32,980 nt of DNA, taken from positions 1-32,980 of the forward strand of contig JAJHQS010000013.1 in NCBI GenBank assembly GCA_020833225.1, given 5' to 3'. Below, piece by piece: positions 32,157 to 32,980 of the stretch. The translations under genes were made by a program, and so were the position numbers. This DNA comes from Desulfurococcaceae archaeon. GTDB taxonomy: Archaea; Thermoproteota; Thermoprotei_A; Sulfolobales; Desulfurococcaceae. Each line of letters starts with the position of its first letter. Position 1 is the first letter of the stretch. The notes beneath the pieces were generated by a model. The model worked only from the letters and a program-made list of their open reading frames with translations. It made no database searches and had not been told where the DNA came from.

Positions 32157-32512
32157 TTCTTTTCATCCTCTTCTAGTAGGTCTATAACAGGGCTCCATGT
32201 AACGCTCTTAGATCTGTGTGCTGCATGTGCTAATACGTGGCTTCCAATTGGTGCAACTATTAGTAATATTATTGCTGTTACAAATGAGGCTCCAGCTATA
32301 GTGTAATTGCCCGGTATATCTGGCGATCCCAGGGCCATTAGTGATACTCCTATTAGTGGTAAAACTGCTCCATATATTGCTCCAATAGTTGCTGCATGTA
32401 ATCTAACGTAGAAATTGGGGAATCTCAACATGCCAATAGATGCTAATAAGTCAAAGACTCCTCCAATTATGAATAATGTAGAACCTACCCAGAACACTAT
32501 TTGTTCAATCAC
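32153..32512 (-). CDS. mnhG: Mrp-type antiporter subunit G
   Basis: 119 residues with three helices. The diagnostic segment is ASIGMLRFPNFYVRLHAATIGAIYGAVLPLIGVSL, followed by VTAIILLIVAPIGSHVLAHAAHRS. A charged tail (LLEEDEKK) ends the protein. GTG 32512 follows GAGGTG by about 5 nt and overlaps the MnhF stop by 4 bp. Confidence 0.92.
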   Translation of the reverse strand: MIEQIVFWVGSTLFIIGGVFDLLASIGMLRFPNFYVRLHAATIGAIYGAVLPLIGVSLMALGSPDIPGNYTIAGASFVTAIILLIVAPIGSHVLAHAAHRSKSVTWSPVIDLLEEDEKK

Positions 32513-32787
32513 ACTCCCACCTCTCGCGTAATTAGGTACTTAGAGACATAGATGTCTAGTAAATAGACCCAGAGTGCTAACATTATTGGAGGCGCCATCA
32601 TAAATGGTGTTTTATAGTAGAGTGCTATACCAGCTAAAAAGACTGCAAGATCATATGATAAGCTATCTACAGCGAGCACCATATCCGGTATTGTAGGCCC
32701 TTTAACAGCTCTAATAGAGTAGAGGATAACAGCTGTTAAATATAGTGGTATTCCAATAGCTAGTACGAGTGTTAATGGCTCAATCAA
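32509..32787 (-). CDS. mnhF: Mrp-type antiporter subunit F
   Basis: About 92 residues with three helices. The family signature is IRAVKGPTIPDMVLAVDSLSYDLAVFLAGIALYY. It is the first gene of the seven-gene antiporter operon (F-G-DUF4040-B-C-E-D). GGGTG at 32799-32795 is followed by TTG 32787; GTG 32796 inside the motif is the alternative. The promoter should lie in the 32797-32909 divergent region shared with the partial gene at 32910. Confidence 0.9.
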   Translation of the reverse strand: MIEPLTLVLAIGIPLYLTAVILYSIRAVKGPTIPDMVLAVDSLSYDLAVFLAGIALYYKTPFMMAPPIMLALWVYLLDIYVSKYLITREVGV

Positions 32788-32909
32788 ATTTAACACCCTT
32801 AACCAATTATAACTAGAGAAAAGCTTGAGATTAAAAAGTATTTTAAGTAGGATTTAAAAAGCTCTATGCTAATCACTAATCAACGTAAAGTGTGAAAGGT
32901 GTTTTAGAC

Positions 32910-32980
32910 TTGTCAATTAAGCGTGAAAAGCAAACTACTAAAAAGCCAAGTAAAAAACCCGCGACTAAAGAGGCTATTTC
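32910..32980 (+). CDS. Start of a lysine-rich protein, cut by the window edge
   Basis: TTG 32910 is preceded by GGTG (32898-32901, 8-nt spacing) and by a TTTAAAAA TATA-like box near 32854-32861. The 23 visible codons read SIKREKQTTKKPSKKPATKEAI after the start, a highly basic Lys/Thr/Pro N-terminal tail like those of small archaeal ribosomal or chromatin proteins. The identity cannot be told from this fragment. Confidence 0.55.
   Translation, partial: MSIKREKQTTKKPSKKPATKEAI

Overview
The window looks like chromosome from a hyperthermophilic crenarchaeon, most likely Desulfurococcales (Staphylothermus-like, though the genus cannot be fixed from this stretch). The reasons are a GC-rich archaeal 23S rRNA in an otherwise AT-rich genome, archaeal rRNA introns with LAGLIDADG remnants, C/D-box sRNAs, archaeal ether-lipid and tRNA enzymes, a tungsten-type aldehyde ferredoxin oxidoreductase, and frequent TTG/GTG starts placed 5-9 nt after a GGTG ribosome-binding motif. 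Several starts below were chosen with that rule.

Layout. 1-2190 is the 3' part of a 23S rRNA gene. It is interrupted by two introns, each with a decayed homing endonuclease. 2306-3995 holds two convergent membrane-lipid genes (UbiA-family prenyltransferase and PAP2 phosphatase) inside a strongly A/C-skewed island. 4038-4872 holds a C/D-box sRNA, a ferritin-like protein and tRNA-Pro(UGG). 4915-8365 holds phosphoglucose/phosphomannose isomerase, three unrecognised proteins and a DUF2258-like protein. 8366-9645 has a GC-rich structured intergenic island and a Xer recombinase fused to a zinc ribbon. 9663-13546 has an M28-like protein overlapping prolyl-tRNA synthetase, with hypotheticals. 13561-17485 has diphthine-ammonia ligase, an MBL-fold protein, a Nudix hydrolase, an endonuclease IV-like protein and a CDP-alcohol phosphatidyltransferase. 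17488-20721 is a HerA-NurA pair. 20788-24089 is a probable operon of DHH phosphoesterase, HDAC-like deacylase, CYTH protein and Cas4-like nuclease. 24113-25353 holds SAM hydroxide adenosyltransferase flanked by two more C/D-type sRNAs. 25354-28721 holds an amidohydrolase-like protein, tRNA-Ile(GAU), aldehyde ferredoxin oxidoreductase and CTP-dependent riboflavin kinase. 28718-32796 is a compact minus-strand Mrp-type antiporter operon. A partial gene starts at 32910.

The most interesting layer is RNA. By the rule that the guide position five nucleotides upstream of D/D' marks the modified base, the three C/D-type sRNAs point to functionally central sites. These are 23S position ~2590 (at the junction of the second intron), the wobble C34 of tRNA-Leu(CAA), and 16S C1402 in the decoding centre. 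The last sRNA has unusually canonical internal boxes and degenerate terminal boxes. Two further structured, GC-rich intergenic elements (8434-8512 and 25234-25275) are unexplained. No CRISPR array, insertion sequence or obvious prophage was seen. All function calls come from reading motifs; no database search was run.
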